Part shown: positions 35,175 through 47,892 of the stretch, one piece after another
Layout: every line of letters begins with the position of its first letter
How positions within the stretch are numbered: position 1 is the stretch's first letter
Source: Polytrichum commune
Taxonomy: Eukaryota > Streptophyta > Polytrichopsida > Polytrichales > Polytrichaceae
Length of the DNA stretch: 64,000 nt
Assembly: GCA_950295325.1 (NCBI GenBank)
Contig: OX485804.1
Span: 57,710,429 to 57,774,428, forward strand
Direction: 5' to 3'
Position numbers and translations under genes: made by a program
Notes under the pieces: model-generated
What the model saw: only the letters and a program-made list of their open reading frames with translations
Told to the model about the DNA's origin: nothing
Database searches by the model: none

Positions 35175-37116
35175 AAGAAGAATCGGCTACATTTCCGGGA
35201 CATTTTCTGGTCCATTGGTTAATTGCCGGAGGATTGAAATTACAATCGGATTGCCATCCGATGGTTGGAAATTTGGACTAGCCATGAGGGGAAATCCATC
35301 GGTTGATAATGAACTAGCCGTTGGTTTTCCCCGACCATTGCATGGGAGATGTGGAGAGTGTGGCCTATTCCCCATGTGGGTTGGAGCCTCAAGTGGGGAT
35401 TTCATTTCCTCACTTGGACAAGTTTTCATATGTTGGACTAGGGCAGCAAATCATGTAAGAACATTGTTCCAAGTCAATAGTGCTTCACTTTTTCTTTTCT
35501 TTTTGTATGAATGCACATAATCTATATTATTTAATCTAGAGTGCTCATACAACTCAAACATTAATTTTCACCAAAATCTTCATGTCGTCAGTATTTCACT
35601 AAATCTTGATGTATTGGAAAACTTCTCAATTGTTTTGTTTCATAGGGAGTACAATAGTGTACATTATGTTTGGAGTGTTTTTGATTTTAAATCTATGGTT
35701 TTTGAAAGGATTCTTGGCCTCAGCCATCACAAAGAATTACTCCAAAGTTGTCTGTAAATTCGTGAGGCCTATTCCTTCATTGTTTTTGAAGTTTGAGGAC
35801 GCAAAAGTGTTTGGAGTGGGATGATAAAATTTGAGACTTTTCGTGCTTACGGATCTTTCGGCGCATACGTAGGAATGTATTACGTGTAAATAAATGACAT
35901 AAGAAATAGGAGCTACAAACAATTTTGTACCAGGGAACAAGACTAGGCAACAAGGACAATTACCATTTTGGGCGTTTGTTTTTCATGTGGAATACTTTGT
36001 GGTTCCTGAAACATGTTCGTAAACATAGTATCTTTTCATCAAAGGTAGTAGTCACACACCATTCAACGCATGAAATTGGCTACATTTGAACTACACTTGC
36101 TATTTACATAACTTTTTTGGTGGGGCAAAGCAAAAAAGGATAATTCTATTGTTCTAAAGGATTGATAAAGGTCACAAAATCATGCAATTTTTGCACAATG
36201 ACATTTCATGTCATCATGTATAGGCTGCGCGAAGTTCTTTGTCCTCACATTCCACTTCATCAAGTTTGATAAAATTCTTGAAAATGTTCTTCAACCGCTC
36301 TAGCATTGCAATTTCTTCATATATATGCAATCGGTTTGCATTGTTTTCAATCTCCTCATTCTAGCATTCATAGAATGAGTGACAACATCTCACTGCAAAA
36401 ACAAGCATAATATCAAGCATTGGCATCTATAGAGGCGTACAAGCATACCATCAAATATGAATGCACCTAATTTCTTAAATATAAAACGTTTAAAGACGTT
36501 GCATGCTTTCCATGTAGGTAACCTCGTGTGAGCCCTAAGGATGTGCTCACATGTTAATTAACCCTAAAATAAATTTTGGGAAGTGAAAAAACAAATGAAA
36601 ATTGTTAACCTCAACCTTAAAAAGAAATCAAATGAAATGAATTAAAGTAAAAAGGGTAAGTGCAATCGTCATGTGTGGGGAAGCGGGTTCTTGAAAGGGA
36701 AAGGCAAGGAGGAAGGCTAAGACCGAGTTTCTTTTCGGGCGGCCCGAAAAGATGTCGGGCGGCGCGAGAAAAAAGGAGAAAGTTGGAGGGGTCTCAGGAG
36801 GTAGGAGGGAGAGAGCTCATTCATGCGGGGAAGAGGAGGAGTTTTGGGACAGCGTGCGGAAGCCCTGCCAGAACGGAGAAGAAGTCATTGAGCGGATGCG
36901 GAGAGGATCTGGGCTCGTTAAGGGCCAGGGGTCAATTGCGGAAGAATGGTGTGGTTGCAGAGCATCTAGGCCTTCACCGGACACCGGCGTCGGCGTCAAA
37001 TCAACATGTCCATTGGTTGTGATGAGCATGATCCCTCTCAACTTAGTGTTGTAATCCTTGCTGCACCTAGCAGCATTGCTGCGATTCGTGTCTCTTTGCA
37101 TTTCCGCCCTCGTGGG
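35175..37116. other. No recognisable gene
   Basis: This is mostly AT-rich sequence. A GC-rich patch around 36690-36980 has open frames on both strands (for example 36660-37022 and 36752-37054, +), but none carries a domain I recognise. Confidence 0.5.
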
Positions 37117-37433
37117 TAAGGTAGAGGGGCCCTTTCCCGCTCGAATTTCAGATTGGCATGTTCATTGGGGAGTTATTAAGGGGGAATCAATCTTGGAAGA
37201 TGTGCAAAGTACATTGGAAATTCAACCAATTGGAATAATTAATTTTGGATTAATATTGAATTAGTTATGAATTTTGGAAGGAGAACTCATAGGGGTACCC
37301 AAAACCACTCACCCCAAAAATGTACACCATGATTACATAGAAATTTGAGGTTGGAAGCTATAATGTACCTCTTGTTTGGATAGGTCTAGTGAGCGGTTTA
37401 AGGACCCGAGCGGGAAAAGGCCCCTCTACCTTA
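37117..37433. mobile_element. Short inverted-repeat element (MITE-like, 317 bp)
   Basis: The left end TAAGGTAGAGGGGC..TTTCCCGCTCG (37117-37142) is inverted at the right end CGAGCGGGAAAAGGCCCCTC..TACCTTA (37407-37433). Arms of about 26 bp are near-perfect. No ORF is present. A target duplication could not be separated from the palindromic ends. Confidence 0.7.
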
Positions 37434-39095
37434 GTCGATCTTGCACCTGTGCGTGTTGGGTTTGCTTGGCAAGCTACGCATTCTTTTTTGTGAAGGTTCA
37501 AAATTGTCTCAATCCTCTTAATCTGCACTGCAACTGGTGGCGGCAGTGTCAATGTCACGGTTGCTAGTTGAGCGTGTTGCCCTGCATCATTGTGGTTGCT
37601 AGTCATTAGTTGAAGTTGCATCGAAAACCGTAACAGAACTATTCACTTAATTTTTTTCTTCATGTTTTTTTTCTTCTTCACGAATCACTCATCGTTGCTG
37701 TTCCAGTGATTCCTCAGCTCTTTCTTCTCTGCCTGGTGGCAACTGATTCATTAAGTGATTTGTATTTCGTTTAGTTGTGTGGGTCAGTGTGTGTTGAGAA
37801 TTGCGATTGATCGATGTGGGTTAGCACTACAGAACCATCAACTTTGATGGGTACACTGGTATGTAGCCTGAATCGGCGTGGGTGAAGGTAGTGGAGCCCG
37901 CGGGTGTAGAGTCCGAGTGTGTGCGGAGAGGTTCGAAAGATAGTTTGGAACCTGGAAAGACTTCAGTGGATTATTGATCTCAGTGGTTCATTGTTCTTTT
38001 TCTTTCCTCCGATTGGAATGTTGATGGAGAAGTTAGGGAGACTCGGGTAATTGTCTGTGGGCGGGATCATTTTCCTCGTAGCAGGTTTCAGTTGAGATGT
38101 GACGCCGAGGTATCGACGCACACAACCTGTGCAAGATTGGTGCCCGAGACTTGACATTAGCTTCCCCAGCCATCTACTCTTGAGAGAATCACATGTGGGG
38201 GGGGTTTGCAAGGAACGATGGGGCGGCAGTGGACTTGCTGTGGTTAGGGACCGACAGAGCAACCACACAAGCGCCGCTCCGACGAGACAAGGGAGAGTAG
38301 CAGCGGCATGAGGCATGGTGGTGTTGTTGTAATTGTAGCGGTGGGAGCAGGATGTTGTTGAGGCCAGGTTTGGAGAGGAATGAATACTTGAACCAGCGGC
38401 ACTGCAAGGACCACAAAGGGTCTGACCGCCACTGGGCGGCAGCGAGTACGAGTATTGGAAGCAGGGGGCACTGGAGCACCAGCAAGGTAAACGGTGCATT
38501 TAAGGGCAAGCGGTGAGAGGGAGCGAAGGGAGGTTCCTGTGAATGCTTTGGCGAGGGAAGATACTGTTCTGCTCGACTGGCCAAAAGGTGTGTGGCGTTG
38601 AGTCTAGGAAATGTTGCCTCTCTTCTTACTAGCGCTGCGGCATCTGGAGTGCATTCCGAGGCGGTCATTCCACTCAAGGTCTTTTGTAGCGTGCCTAGTG
38701 GTGGTGTGCCATGGTGTTACAGAGGGTTAAGGAGGTGCCTAGGAAGAGGAATCAAGACAGAGCTTGTTGTTAGGGGGAGGCTTGAGGTAGGTTGTGGCCT
38801 TATTTCTCCGCTTGAGGAGGAAGGGTGTAATTAGGCTAGGAGCCGGGAAGGATTCTTGTGGGTCATTGGTGGTTGACATTGTATGGTGACCAAGCATTAG
38901 TGAATGCTTGCATTATTAATAAAACAAAAGGGTGTTATACACACCAATTCTCCCACCATCAATTGCAATGAGGTTGCCCATGTGAATGATGAACTTGGTT
39001 GTGTGAAGAAGAACCCTCCATTTGGACTAGGACGCAATTAAGGGTGGTTGGTGATTCTTGCTCACATAATTGGTGCGTCCGCCGGGAGTTGAAGG
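37434..39095 (+). mobile_element. Possible LTR retrotransposon remnant: LTR tail and primer-binding site
   Basis: At 39070-39092 the sequence TTGGTGCGTCCGCCGGGAG resembles a primer-binding site: its complement reads like a tRNA 3' end finishing in CACCA, close to tRNA-Gly. Upstream there is an AATAAA-type signal at about 38916 and a GT-rich 3' boundary, as in an LTR. The LTR start was not located. Downstream gag or pol is absent. The open frames at 37963-38677 are not recognised. The call is tentative. Confidence 0.35.
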
Positions 39096-39839
39096 GTCTA
39101 CAATTGTTGGAGGTTGGTGCGGCAAGAGGTGACGAGGGTGGACGAATGACGTTTTTTTTGCTTGAGGTAAGCACCCGCAGCTCTGAACTCCCACCTTGCT
39201 GATTAAGTCGTGGTCAATTTGAATTTAATTTATAAAAAAAATAAAAAAATTTGGAGTCAATTAATTTTACCTCATGGTTGAACTGTTACTCTTTGACCTC
39301 AGTCTGCTGAGGGTTACCATATCAGTTAATTCAATGTGTTAAATTTTTACTGTAGTAAAATTAATGTTTTTACTGGACAACTTTTCACTTTTACTCCTAT
39401 AAGTAGTTGTTTTTTTACTAGCTGCAAGTAGGTGGGGAGTTAGAGGGGAGTGTGGGTTCGCCCCGACCTTCCAACACTCGCACAAAGTGTTGGAAGGACC
39501 CCCTTCTAGCTCTTGTGCTAGGGTCAAGTGAGGGGGCCTAGGGGTAAAAGGTGGAGGCATTCCCACGGTTGCTCTAAGAGCAACCAATGAGCTCCTAGGC
39601 CGAAGGGGAGGGAATATGTGCCCAGGTATGGGATAAGGGCGTTCCCTCCTTCCCCCCCAAATTTGACTTACCACCAAGGTAAGTGTGATTAGTGCACTTT
39701 ACATTACTTTCAATCATCCTTTCGTTGTGAAATTGGTACGAATTGCACAGGGGGGGGGGTCGAGCGAAAGGAGCACGACACAAGGTAAACACGCAAATCT
39801 TCTCGGGATGACATAACGAAGATCACATTAATAAGACAA

Positions 39840-40095
39840 TCGGATAGAAACACTAAGGATTCACTAGGGTAAGTAAAATTTAGGTTGAAGTGACTTATGT
39901 TTTTACTGTAGGGTAATTTTCTAAGTTCTTACCTTGCGGTAATTGATTAGGGTTTTACCTTAGAGTATCTTCATAAGTTTTTACCTTAAGGTAATTAACT
40001 AGGATTTTTACTTTAGGGTGACCTTCTAAGTTTTTACCTTCATGTAAGTAGTTTAGGATTCTTACCCCAAGGTAAAAACTTAGATTTACTAGGAT
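39840..40095 (+). repeat. Palindromic TTTTTACC..AAGGTAA array
   Basis: Six or so short units of 'aagtttttaccttaaggtaa' type repeat every ~40-45 bp, alternating with 'gattagg' spacers. Each unit is itself a small palindrome (TTACC..GGTAA). Related isolated units occur at 39340-39370. Their function is unknown. Confidence 0.75.
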
Positions 40096-40319
40096 GATTA
40101 AGAAATGACTGGCAAGTACCTAGGTAGCACACTTGAGGGAGCAATTTAGATAGTTGATTAAGAGAAGTTAAGGTATGATAACTTAGGACTCGGGAGTGTG
40201 AGAGAAACAACATGTGGCGTGGAGTATTGCATCAGGTGAGTCCCTCTTCTTCCAGGTAAACGAACTAATTAATTAAGGAATGTTTTTTGTAATCGTGCAT
40301 CGTCATTATTAATGAAGAG

Positions 40320-40640
40320 GTTAATTCCCGAGCCATAGCAAGATGGTGGAAATAGAAAGGTGATGCCTCGGTTTCCAGTGTCGTGCATGAGCGGAGGTCA
40401 ATCCCTCACACTGAGTTGTGGCGAGGGACAGCTTGCGGAAAGGTATAGAGGGGTTGGACACATATGGTGCCCAGCTGGCGCACTCCTGTACCCTGCAGCC
40501 GCGGGCTCCGCTTCCCGGGAAACGGGGGCTCTTGCCAGCCAGCCCCGCTGGGCACAAGGCTGCGGCTGCACAGCCTGGGCCGCCATATGTCGATGGCTGG
40601 GCCCCCGTAACTTTTGTAGGTTAAGGTTTTTTGAATTTTT
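40320..40640. other. GC-rich block with internal inverted segments
   Basis: This stretch is much richer in GC than its surroundings. 'atatggtgcccagctggc' (about 40468) is matched inversely by 'gctgggcaca' and 'gccatatg' further on (about 40548-40590). Open frames on both strands reflect composition, not protein. It lies just upstream of the Harbinger remnant and may belong to it. Confidence 0.4.
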
Positions 40641-40789
40641 TTGAATTTTTTTGTGCTTGTTGGAGCTTAAGGACTAGGGGCGTTTCAAGAGTTTAGAGCT
40701 TTAGTTTTTTTCTTTTTTTTCAAATACGGCTTCAATTTGGCGTGTTTTTTCCGGGATTAATTTGTGGGTTTTGGATCAATTTAATCGAG

Positions 40790-41945
40790 ATGGATGATAT
40801 AGACATTATAATGTTTTTTTAAATCGTGGATGCGGATACAAGCCTTGTTCGGCGCGTGAAGAGGTTGCGGACGCTCGACGGAGTTTGCACTATCTTCGAG
40901 ACATCTCTCGCGTCTCAGATGTTGTCCATAATTTTGTCGATGGTTGCGAACATAGTAAGGGGTCCCGGACGTGAATGGTGGAAGGAGCCTCGCCAGTGCA
41001 CACATTGGCAAGAGATCGAGGGCAATGTTTGGCAAACAAACACAAAATTTTGTGACGACAAATACAAACTAACATATCGAATGCCTTATGCGGCATTTCG
41101 ATTCCTTGTCACAAAAAATCGAACCTTGGATTAGATCCGAATATCTTATGACGTACGAGAGGCCTCGCCTGTAGATATGATTGTAGGTATAGTTGTGTTC
41201 CGTCTGGTTCATGGTTTAAGTGCCAGACTGTTGGCCGATAGATTCGGAGTCGGAGTGTCTACCATTCGTAAGTACGTCGATCTAGTTGTTGGTGTTTTAT
41301 CTGATGAATAATTTTTTTGCTAAATATATATCTATACCTCACGGACCACGATTGCAGCATATTGTCGATAGATTCCAGTATGTGTGTGGACTTCCCAACG
41401 TGGCTGGCTCTATCGACGGCACCCACATTCCCATGAAAACGAAGCCAAGTCGACGCGATACAAACGTTCCGGCAGACTTCTATTGCGCACGAAAGGGGTT
41501 CAACTTCGTCGTCCTCCAAGGCGTTTGTGATGTTGACCTCTTGTTTTGGAGTGTGTGTCGTACGATGCCGGGTGGTACGGTTGACAGTGGCGCACTGAAG
41601 GTTTCTTCTTTGTATGCGCAGCTTGTGGACCGCAACATACTACATGAGCCTGTGGTTTTGGTCCGAGGTACGAGGGTGTGACCGTATTTTCTTGCAGATG
41701 CACGTTACCCTAGTTGCGAATATATGTTGCGCAATTTCAAGCATGCGGATGGCAACGTCGACAAAATCCGCTTCGACCTGCAGATGAATGCTGGATATGT
41801 ACTTGTTGAAAATGCCTTCGGTTTGTTGAAGGGTTGGTGGAGGATACTAAAGCGTGGAAATTGTTTTGTGCTTCGGCTCCGAAGGTCGTCGCTGCATGTT
41901 GTGTGTTGCTCCTCTTGTTGTTTTATTTTGATGTTGAGTAGTTGA
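40790..41945 (+). pseudogene. PIF/Harbinger transposase with three in-frame stops
   Basis: An ATG at 40790 precedes a mostly continuous frame. Segments in order are YRMPYAAFRFLV, VGIVVFRLVHGLSARLLADRFGV, VAGSIDGTHIPMK with the first catalytic Asp (about 41400), ADFYCARKGFNFVVLQ and YVLVENAFGLLKGWWRILKR with the final catalytic Glu (about 41800). These are the DDE_4 landmarks. In-frame stops follow TLD (about 41134), SDE (41308) and TRV (41680). It is far better preserved than the copy at 26 kb, with almost no frameshifts. Confidence 0.85.
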
Positions 41946-41995
41946 ATGATGTAGCATTCAACATTTTACCCCCCTCCCAGATTGAGATCCTGCCT

Positions 41996-42538
41996 TCATG
42001 ATCGTTTTGGAATTTTCATTGTCCCTGCATCCTGTTGTGGTAGATAGAGTAGTGTTCGGGAGTGGGGTGTAGAAACATGTCGTTGTTCAAGTGTGTGTTT
42101 TTTATCCTCCAAAGCTCTTGTGATGTACCCATTGAATTGAATCCGGTGGAAATTTTGAGGAAATGAATCTGGAAATTTCTTGCATAAATTTTGGTGTTGT
42201 TGTAAGGCTTCATGCAATAAGGTGGTGTCCTCTTCTACTAGGTTGTCTAATGCTGACAAAAAATCTGGAAATTATGAGTTAGCCATGTCTTGGATCTCCT
42301 TTACCACCTCTAGGTCATAAAGCTCAAGTTGAGGTACAGAGTTCATGTTGTCCATGTTTGAATAGAATTCTTTATGGTGTTTGTTGATATGTGTAAGAGC
42401 AGAGATACAAAACCTTGTGAGGTAGAATGGAGGATTTGTTGTATTGACTTCTACCACACCTCTTGGAGTGAGAAGATATTTTAGAACCCACATGAAAATC
42501 AATAGACCCTTAGCTGCAGAATTGGCCTTGTCCCACAA
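41996..42538 (-). pseudogene. Unrecognised ORF, 3' part of a broken gene
   Basis: Two adjacent minus-strand frames (42538-42272 and 42259-41996) join with one stop between DMANS and FPDFLSALDNL. The protein is neutral to acidic with long helical stretches, such as LEVVKEIQDMAN and EEDTTLLHEALQQHQN. I do not recognise it. Its open frame continues 5' as EKFQKLWDKANSAAKG up to about 42560 and then meets unrelated repeat sequence. The 45108-45431 ORF, similar in style, may be its 5' part. Confidence 0.4.
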
Positions 42539-42559
42539 TTTCTGGAATTTCTCCTGTGA

Positions 42560-45060
42560 GAGGTGTCGGGGTCACCTTGAACCCTCAGCCTTAGACGGTA
42601 TAACCCGCTGTTGAACCGGTTTACATGGAAGTTACTCCCACTAAAATTAAACCTTTCAAGGTTTTATTTTCTATGAAGGTGGTTGTTTGTATACTATTAT
42701 TTAGATTAGTGATAGTTTGCTTCCGTGCTCTTTTGAACTCTCAAGGAGCAGATGATCTAGGTTTGCAAGTCTATGTTCTTTTAAATCCTAATGTCAAGGT
42801 TAAGTGTATTTAAAGGAACTTCATTCTTGTATACAATATCTTTCATGGTTTGAATTATTATAATCTCGGTGGAGGCCATCTTCTAATAAGCGATATGGTG
42901 TTTCCTCTTGGATTAATCTCTAAGGAGAAAGTAGCCTAAGCTTTTAAGCTTATATTCCCCGAAATCCTAATGTCGAGGTTAAGTTGTAAGTGTAGAGAGT
43001 GCTTTTGCAAGTAATATATTAGGAAACCAATATACTTCAATTCCATTTCAATTCCAATATCCTCAACCAAAGTTCACAATCTTGAGTGTTTTATCAATCG
43101 TGTTTATTGATACATCTAGATTGTAATAACTTAATCGTGAGATTGGACTACTTGATAGTCTTTGAATTCTTCTATTCTCGAATGATGGTTTGAATCCCTC
43201 TCAATGTCTTCAATCTCTAATGATGAAAGTTTAATTCCCCGGTCTCGAAAACTTCCTTTAGACTTCACTCTTCAAGAGAATCTTCTTAGTCTTTGTAAAA
43301 TCTTCTTAGCCTTCAAAAGTATCTTAGTCTTCGGCTTTGGAAACTCCTTAGTCTTTGGCCTCGAGAATCTCCTTGGTCTTCGGCCCGCAACTCTTCTTAG
43401 TCTTTTGTTCTCTCGGTTCTCTAGTCTCACTGGCCCTCAGTCTCATGGTCCTTTAGTCTTCATGTTATTCAATTTCTTCAACCAAATCTAGGTTCCCCGA
43501 AAAATCTTCAAGAACTTCATAAGTCTTCAGTCTTCTCTCCTTCGGTCACTCAGTCCCGCGGGCCTTCAATCTTCACCAAAAGAGTCTTCGGATTCGTTAA
43601 GGATCAGTCTTCAAGTCTTGTAAAATCGCCGTCCGGTTCCGCGGTCCTCCAGTCCGCTGGCCTTCAGTATCGTGGGCCCTCAGTTCCAAATTCGGTCTTC
43701 AAACTCGAAGTCTTTCGGTCTTCGGGTTCCTTCAAAAATCTTAAAGTCTCCGAGTCTTCGTCTTCTCGCCTGGCGGCCTCGTGGTCCCTCAGCCTTGTGG
43801 CTTTCCGATCTTCAAATTCCTCTAAGAGCTTTAGAGTCTTCAAGTTCGTCGAAAAGGTCTTCAATTAAATTTTCAAGTGCTCCCGGTCTTCAAATCTTCA
43901 AGTACTCCCGGTCTTCAAATCTTCAAGTACTATTGGTCTTCAAGTAAATCTTCAATTAATTCTTCAAGGGCCCAAAGGCTCCTAAATCTTCAAGGGCTCA
44001 AAGGCTCCTTAATTTTAAAGGGCTCAAAGGCTCCTTAGTCTTCAAGGGCTCAAAGGCTCTTTAGTCTTCGTCTTCGAAAATCTTCTAAATCTTGCGGTCC
44101 TCTGGTCCCGCGGGCATTCAGTAACGCGGACCTTTAGTCTTCGAATAGAATTTCGCTTCCGATAAAATTTTGACGCTTACGTTATATTGTCGTGATAGAA
44201 TGAGGTGAATTAGGGCCCCTAAGTGCCCTCTTTATATAGGGTGTGAAATCTATTAATTTCCTAATTAGGCGGTTAGGCCTTAGTCCCTTATTACCGCATG
44301 TAAGATCCGTCTATTTTTAGAGAGATATATATATACACACAGTCTAATTTTAGCCCGGCATATCTAATTTAATAATGATCACATGCTTAATTTAAATGTT
44401 AATGTGGTGTTAATTATGATGTAATCTTCCTTGTTCCTAGATGTGCCTAAGGTAATTGGTTATCATTCATGGACTTAGTTCATCCGAAATGTTCCCAATT
44501 CATTGATGGTGGTTGAGGTAGTTAATGTCATCCAAGGGATTTCCATCCCTTGTTTTTGTCCTTCATCCACATCCTTTAATAAATAAGTACGTGTCCACTA
44601 AGTATTCACTAAAGTAACTAGGTGTCTACTAAGTAGTCACTAAATAGCTAGGTGGCTACTACCTCTAGTTACTAATGTGCTCACTTCCTACTACTAGCGT
44701 CCTTGCCTCCTATAAAAAAAAAAACTGGGTACTCACTAGTTTCCATTTACTCACTATTTCGGCCGTTTCCTATGGGGTGTCTTGTTCCCGTCGGCTTAGC
44801 CTGTTCCCACCGGTCTCACCGCCTTCCCGTCCTCCTCTGGACCTCAGGCCTTCAGCTTCCGAGCTCGGTGTTTTCCTCTCAGTGTTCCTAACACCGCCGC
44901 CGGTGCGGTGCGGTGTACTCGTCAATGGCTACACAAGATGTGAGACTTGATTAGAATATCTGAAAGACCGCTCCAGTTGAGAATTATGGGTTTGTATACT
45001 TGGTAATTTTTAAAAATACTAATTGGTGGTACCAGATTTTTTATTGTGACTGTGATGGCT
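42560..45060. mobile_element. Insertion-like block with TCTTC-rich minisatellites
   Basis: The block separates two minus-strand coding-like pieces. It begins near 'TGTCGGGGTCACC' (42564), a start often seen in plant LTRs, and contains a TATA-like 'ctctttatatagg' (about 44229). From 43190 to 44110 it is dominated by CTTCA/TCTTCGG repeats. These include three copies of a ~30-bp 'cttcaagtactcccggtcttcaaat' unit (43875-43935) and four copies of 'aagggctcaaaggctcctta' (43965-44065). A solo LTR is one reading. No clean 5-bp duplication was found. Confidence 0.4.
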
Positions 45061-45107
45061 TTAGTTGAATCTTCAATTTTATCAGACCCTAAGAGATGCT
45101 CCCATAG

Positions 45108-45431
45108 TTAAGTGTGATTTCTCTCTTCCCCTTGTTGCTCAAATCTGGTTTGGAGCTCATCTCTTTCTGTTGTCCCTTGATATAGTTCCGTTTTGAGGTT
45201 TTTAAAAGTATGATTTAATTTTGCAGTGACTCTGTGTAACATGGTCTGTGCCGAAATCTGGTCGTCTGTTTCGGGATTTCTCTGTACCCATTGATCGAAG
45301 GCTCCGAGTTTAACAAGATCGGCGATCCTCTTTGTGTCTCTAATTGGCTGTTGGGGTAATACAATCTCATCTCCAATAAGCCCCTTCATCGATTCTACGA
45401 AAGTCTTAAAATTTGGATTAAAACCCAACAC
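45108..45431 (-). pseudogene. Unrecognised ORF, possible 5' part of a broken gene
   Basis: This 107-codon minus-strand frame starts at an ATG at 45431. It is rich in charged helical sequence (RDTKRIADLVKLGAFDQWV, NLKTELYQGTTERDELQTRF). It ends at a TAA just before the insertion-like block, and the next coding-like piece on this strand is 42538-41996. No known domain was recognised. Confidence 0.4.
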
Positions 45432-45449
45432 ATGTAAGTATGTTAACTA

Positions 45450-47880
45450 GCCAATGCAATGTATAGTACCAAAAAACATGCAAATTCAAGCAAATGGAAA
45501 TGAAATAACCAAGCACGTGCTGAAGTCCAAATCTGACTGAAAACTGAAAAACAAATCTTGCAATTCCTAAGTTTGTTGTCCAGACAGACTGTTGTGTCTA
45601 CTCAGAGCAGTAAAAAAACTATGTAAAAAACTATGGTAAAAAATATAAATAAAAATTCTTTAACATTTTTTTATGTTAATCAATATTATTGGCTTATTAT
45701 AGTCTTATGATAACACAACTCCCAATCTAATACTCTCATCTACCGATAAATAAATTATAAAATTTCTAAATTTTATTATTAAATAATTATGCATTGTTAT
45801 TAATTAACAATTCCGTTTTTTTACATTAATTTAATAGATATGTTCATGTTATAGCAATTATTTATTTTATACGTATTATATGTTTTTATTTTGATTATTT
45901 CTACATATTGGCATATATAGAAATATTCCTCACAAATTTCTTGTTAGTTGTTGTTACTAAAAAACTATTATACAGTTGCTATATGAATAATTCAAAGCTG
46001 TTATATTATATATATACATATATATAAAATAAATTAATAACAAAAAATATTTATTTATTTGCAATAATTTTCTTCTATCAAATAAAAGTCCGTCTAGACA
46101 TTTTTTAATAATGTTGTATGTTATTGTAAACCAACATCATAAAAAAGAGTTTTATACGATTTTAAGTTTATTAATATCACTTTCAATTTTATAACGTTGC
46201 ATTTAGAATTATAATACAAACAAATATTAAAACCAGACAGATCGTATGGTCAAATAAGTCACCATTTTTTAAATTATTAATAAATATCCGATTGTCATTA
46301 ATTAGCATACATTATGAATAAATATAAAATTTTCGCATAAAAGGCGTAATAGATAGAATGTTATGTTGATGTTATTTTCTAATGCCAGATTCGGTAATGC
46401 AGACGAGTATTACACTGCGCCGGTAGTGCAGAGCACTCTAGGGAGGGAGGAGAAGTTTGAATGTTTTCGAGACCGTGCTTTTAGTTTGTTAAAGCGATAG
46501 AGGGAGCGACTTGTGAGGATTCGAATTGCGTGGGGTCTGTGAAGCGGGAGGTGGGTAGTTGTAAGAATTTTTTTGCCGGCTATGAAGGATAATCTCTGCA
46601 CTCCAGGGAGGGAGGAGAAATTTGCTGCATGCTCTAATAGTGAATAGTTGGAAAAAATGTTCTCCTCATATCACGTCTTTGAAGCATGTAGTAATATATT
46701 TCTAACTGCTATGTTTTCGTAAGTTCATTAATATTCCGTGCATGAATATAAATTAATCATCCGATTTCTGTAATCAAAATGTGTACACATCCTAGAAGAT
46801 ATTTTCTGTCCATCCTCAACTTCTTTAATATAAATGATAATTACTACACTACAAAGTTGATACATTCTTAAAAAATAAAAAAAACCTAACATATTTAATA
46901 TTCTTGGTCAGCATTGTCTTAATTATTTTGGTCTATATTTCGGTTTTAATATAATTATAAATGTTTTTTTAAATTTCTTATTAGTAACCAAATTTATCAA
47001 TAGAATACATGTATAATTTTTAATTACATGTAAATTTGAAATTAGCTTTATAATGTATACTAAATCGGTTGACAAATTGAACCATACAAATCATATACCT
47101 CAATAAAATAAATGTTCCAATATTTATCCATATTTTTTACATTTGATTGTTTTACATCTATAATTATAATTTCAAATTCTGAACGGTTTTTTATAGATAT
47201 TCTTTTGTTTGTCGATATGAACCAGATTGAATTTATTTCCAATTCATATAATACAAGAATGATGCAACTACTGTACACATTTTTACCACATATAAGAAGA
47301 GTTTCTGCCTTCTACACACCAAATATCCATCATCTTATAGTAATTTAATTTTTAATTAAACAAAATGATTATTTATAAAGTTTATTATAATATCTTTTAC
47401 TATTACAAATTTTGTAATATTATACATCTATATATCATTGGAAATTATTTTATATTTATATAAAAATCAATTTTAAATCAATATAAAAAATGTTTCTTTA
47501 ATATTTTTATAAGTATTTATTGACATGCTCTTAACATATTTATAATACTACCATGTATGAGATTTGCGAAACAATGTTAAACAAATACAATAGAGAAAAA
47601 ATAATGACATATTTTTTAAATTTTAAATATTGATATATTTGAGGTCCAATAATTTCGTTGATAAATCTAAACTGTCCTGAAATCATTCTTATGTTTCATA
47701 AGTGCAATATATTTATAATCGTCCTATATAAAATAATTCTGGAAATTGTTTGAAATGCGTTTAAAATTAGCTGGAATTTGTATTTATTGTTAATTACCAA
47801 AACTGAAATTGTAAAGACTTTGAATTGTTAATATTGGGAATTATCTTTGTGGGTAAGTGTATAGGGTTAGTAGAATTTAT
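45450..47880. other. Extremely AT-rich island
   Basis: Composition changes sharply: most of this 2.4 kb is A/T with long stretches lacking G or C. A less AT-rich patch sits at 46385-46625. No organelle gene, rRNA or tRNA was recognised. It directly precedes the Harbinger-type ORF pair at 47.9-51.1 kb. Confidence 0.7.
46410..46601 (-). other. Basic 63-codon ORF resembling a transit peptide
   Basis: The frame has many Arg, Lys, Ser, Thr and Leu and no Asp or Glu, as expected for an organelle presequence or a first exon. It is in the only GC-balanced patch of the AT island. A ~30-bp segment ('gcactctagggagggaggag') near 46432 recurs near 46595. No downstream exon could be identified. Confidence 0.2.
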
Positions 47881-47892
47881 ATTGTTTTTGTA

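Noticed and set aside
36660..37054. GC-rich ORFs of 100-120 codons (plus strand)
   Set aside because: They are Arg/Gly/Glu-rich composition-driven frames, open in both frames at once, with no recognisable domain.
37963..38677. Overlapping minus-strand ORFs of 160-180 codons
   Set aside because: They overlap one another in different frames in a GC-rich patch, are Pro/Ser/Leu-rich and carry no domain. The patch is better explained as a retroelement LTR or non-coding sequence.
42564..44940. Confident call of a solo LTR
   Set aside because: The start and a TATA-like box fit, but no terminal CA with a matching 5-bp duplication could be found.
45450..47880. Organelle DNA insertion
   Set aside because: AT content alone suggests it, but no mitochondrial or plastid gene, rRNA or tRNA is recognisable.
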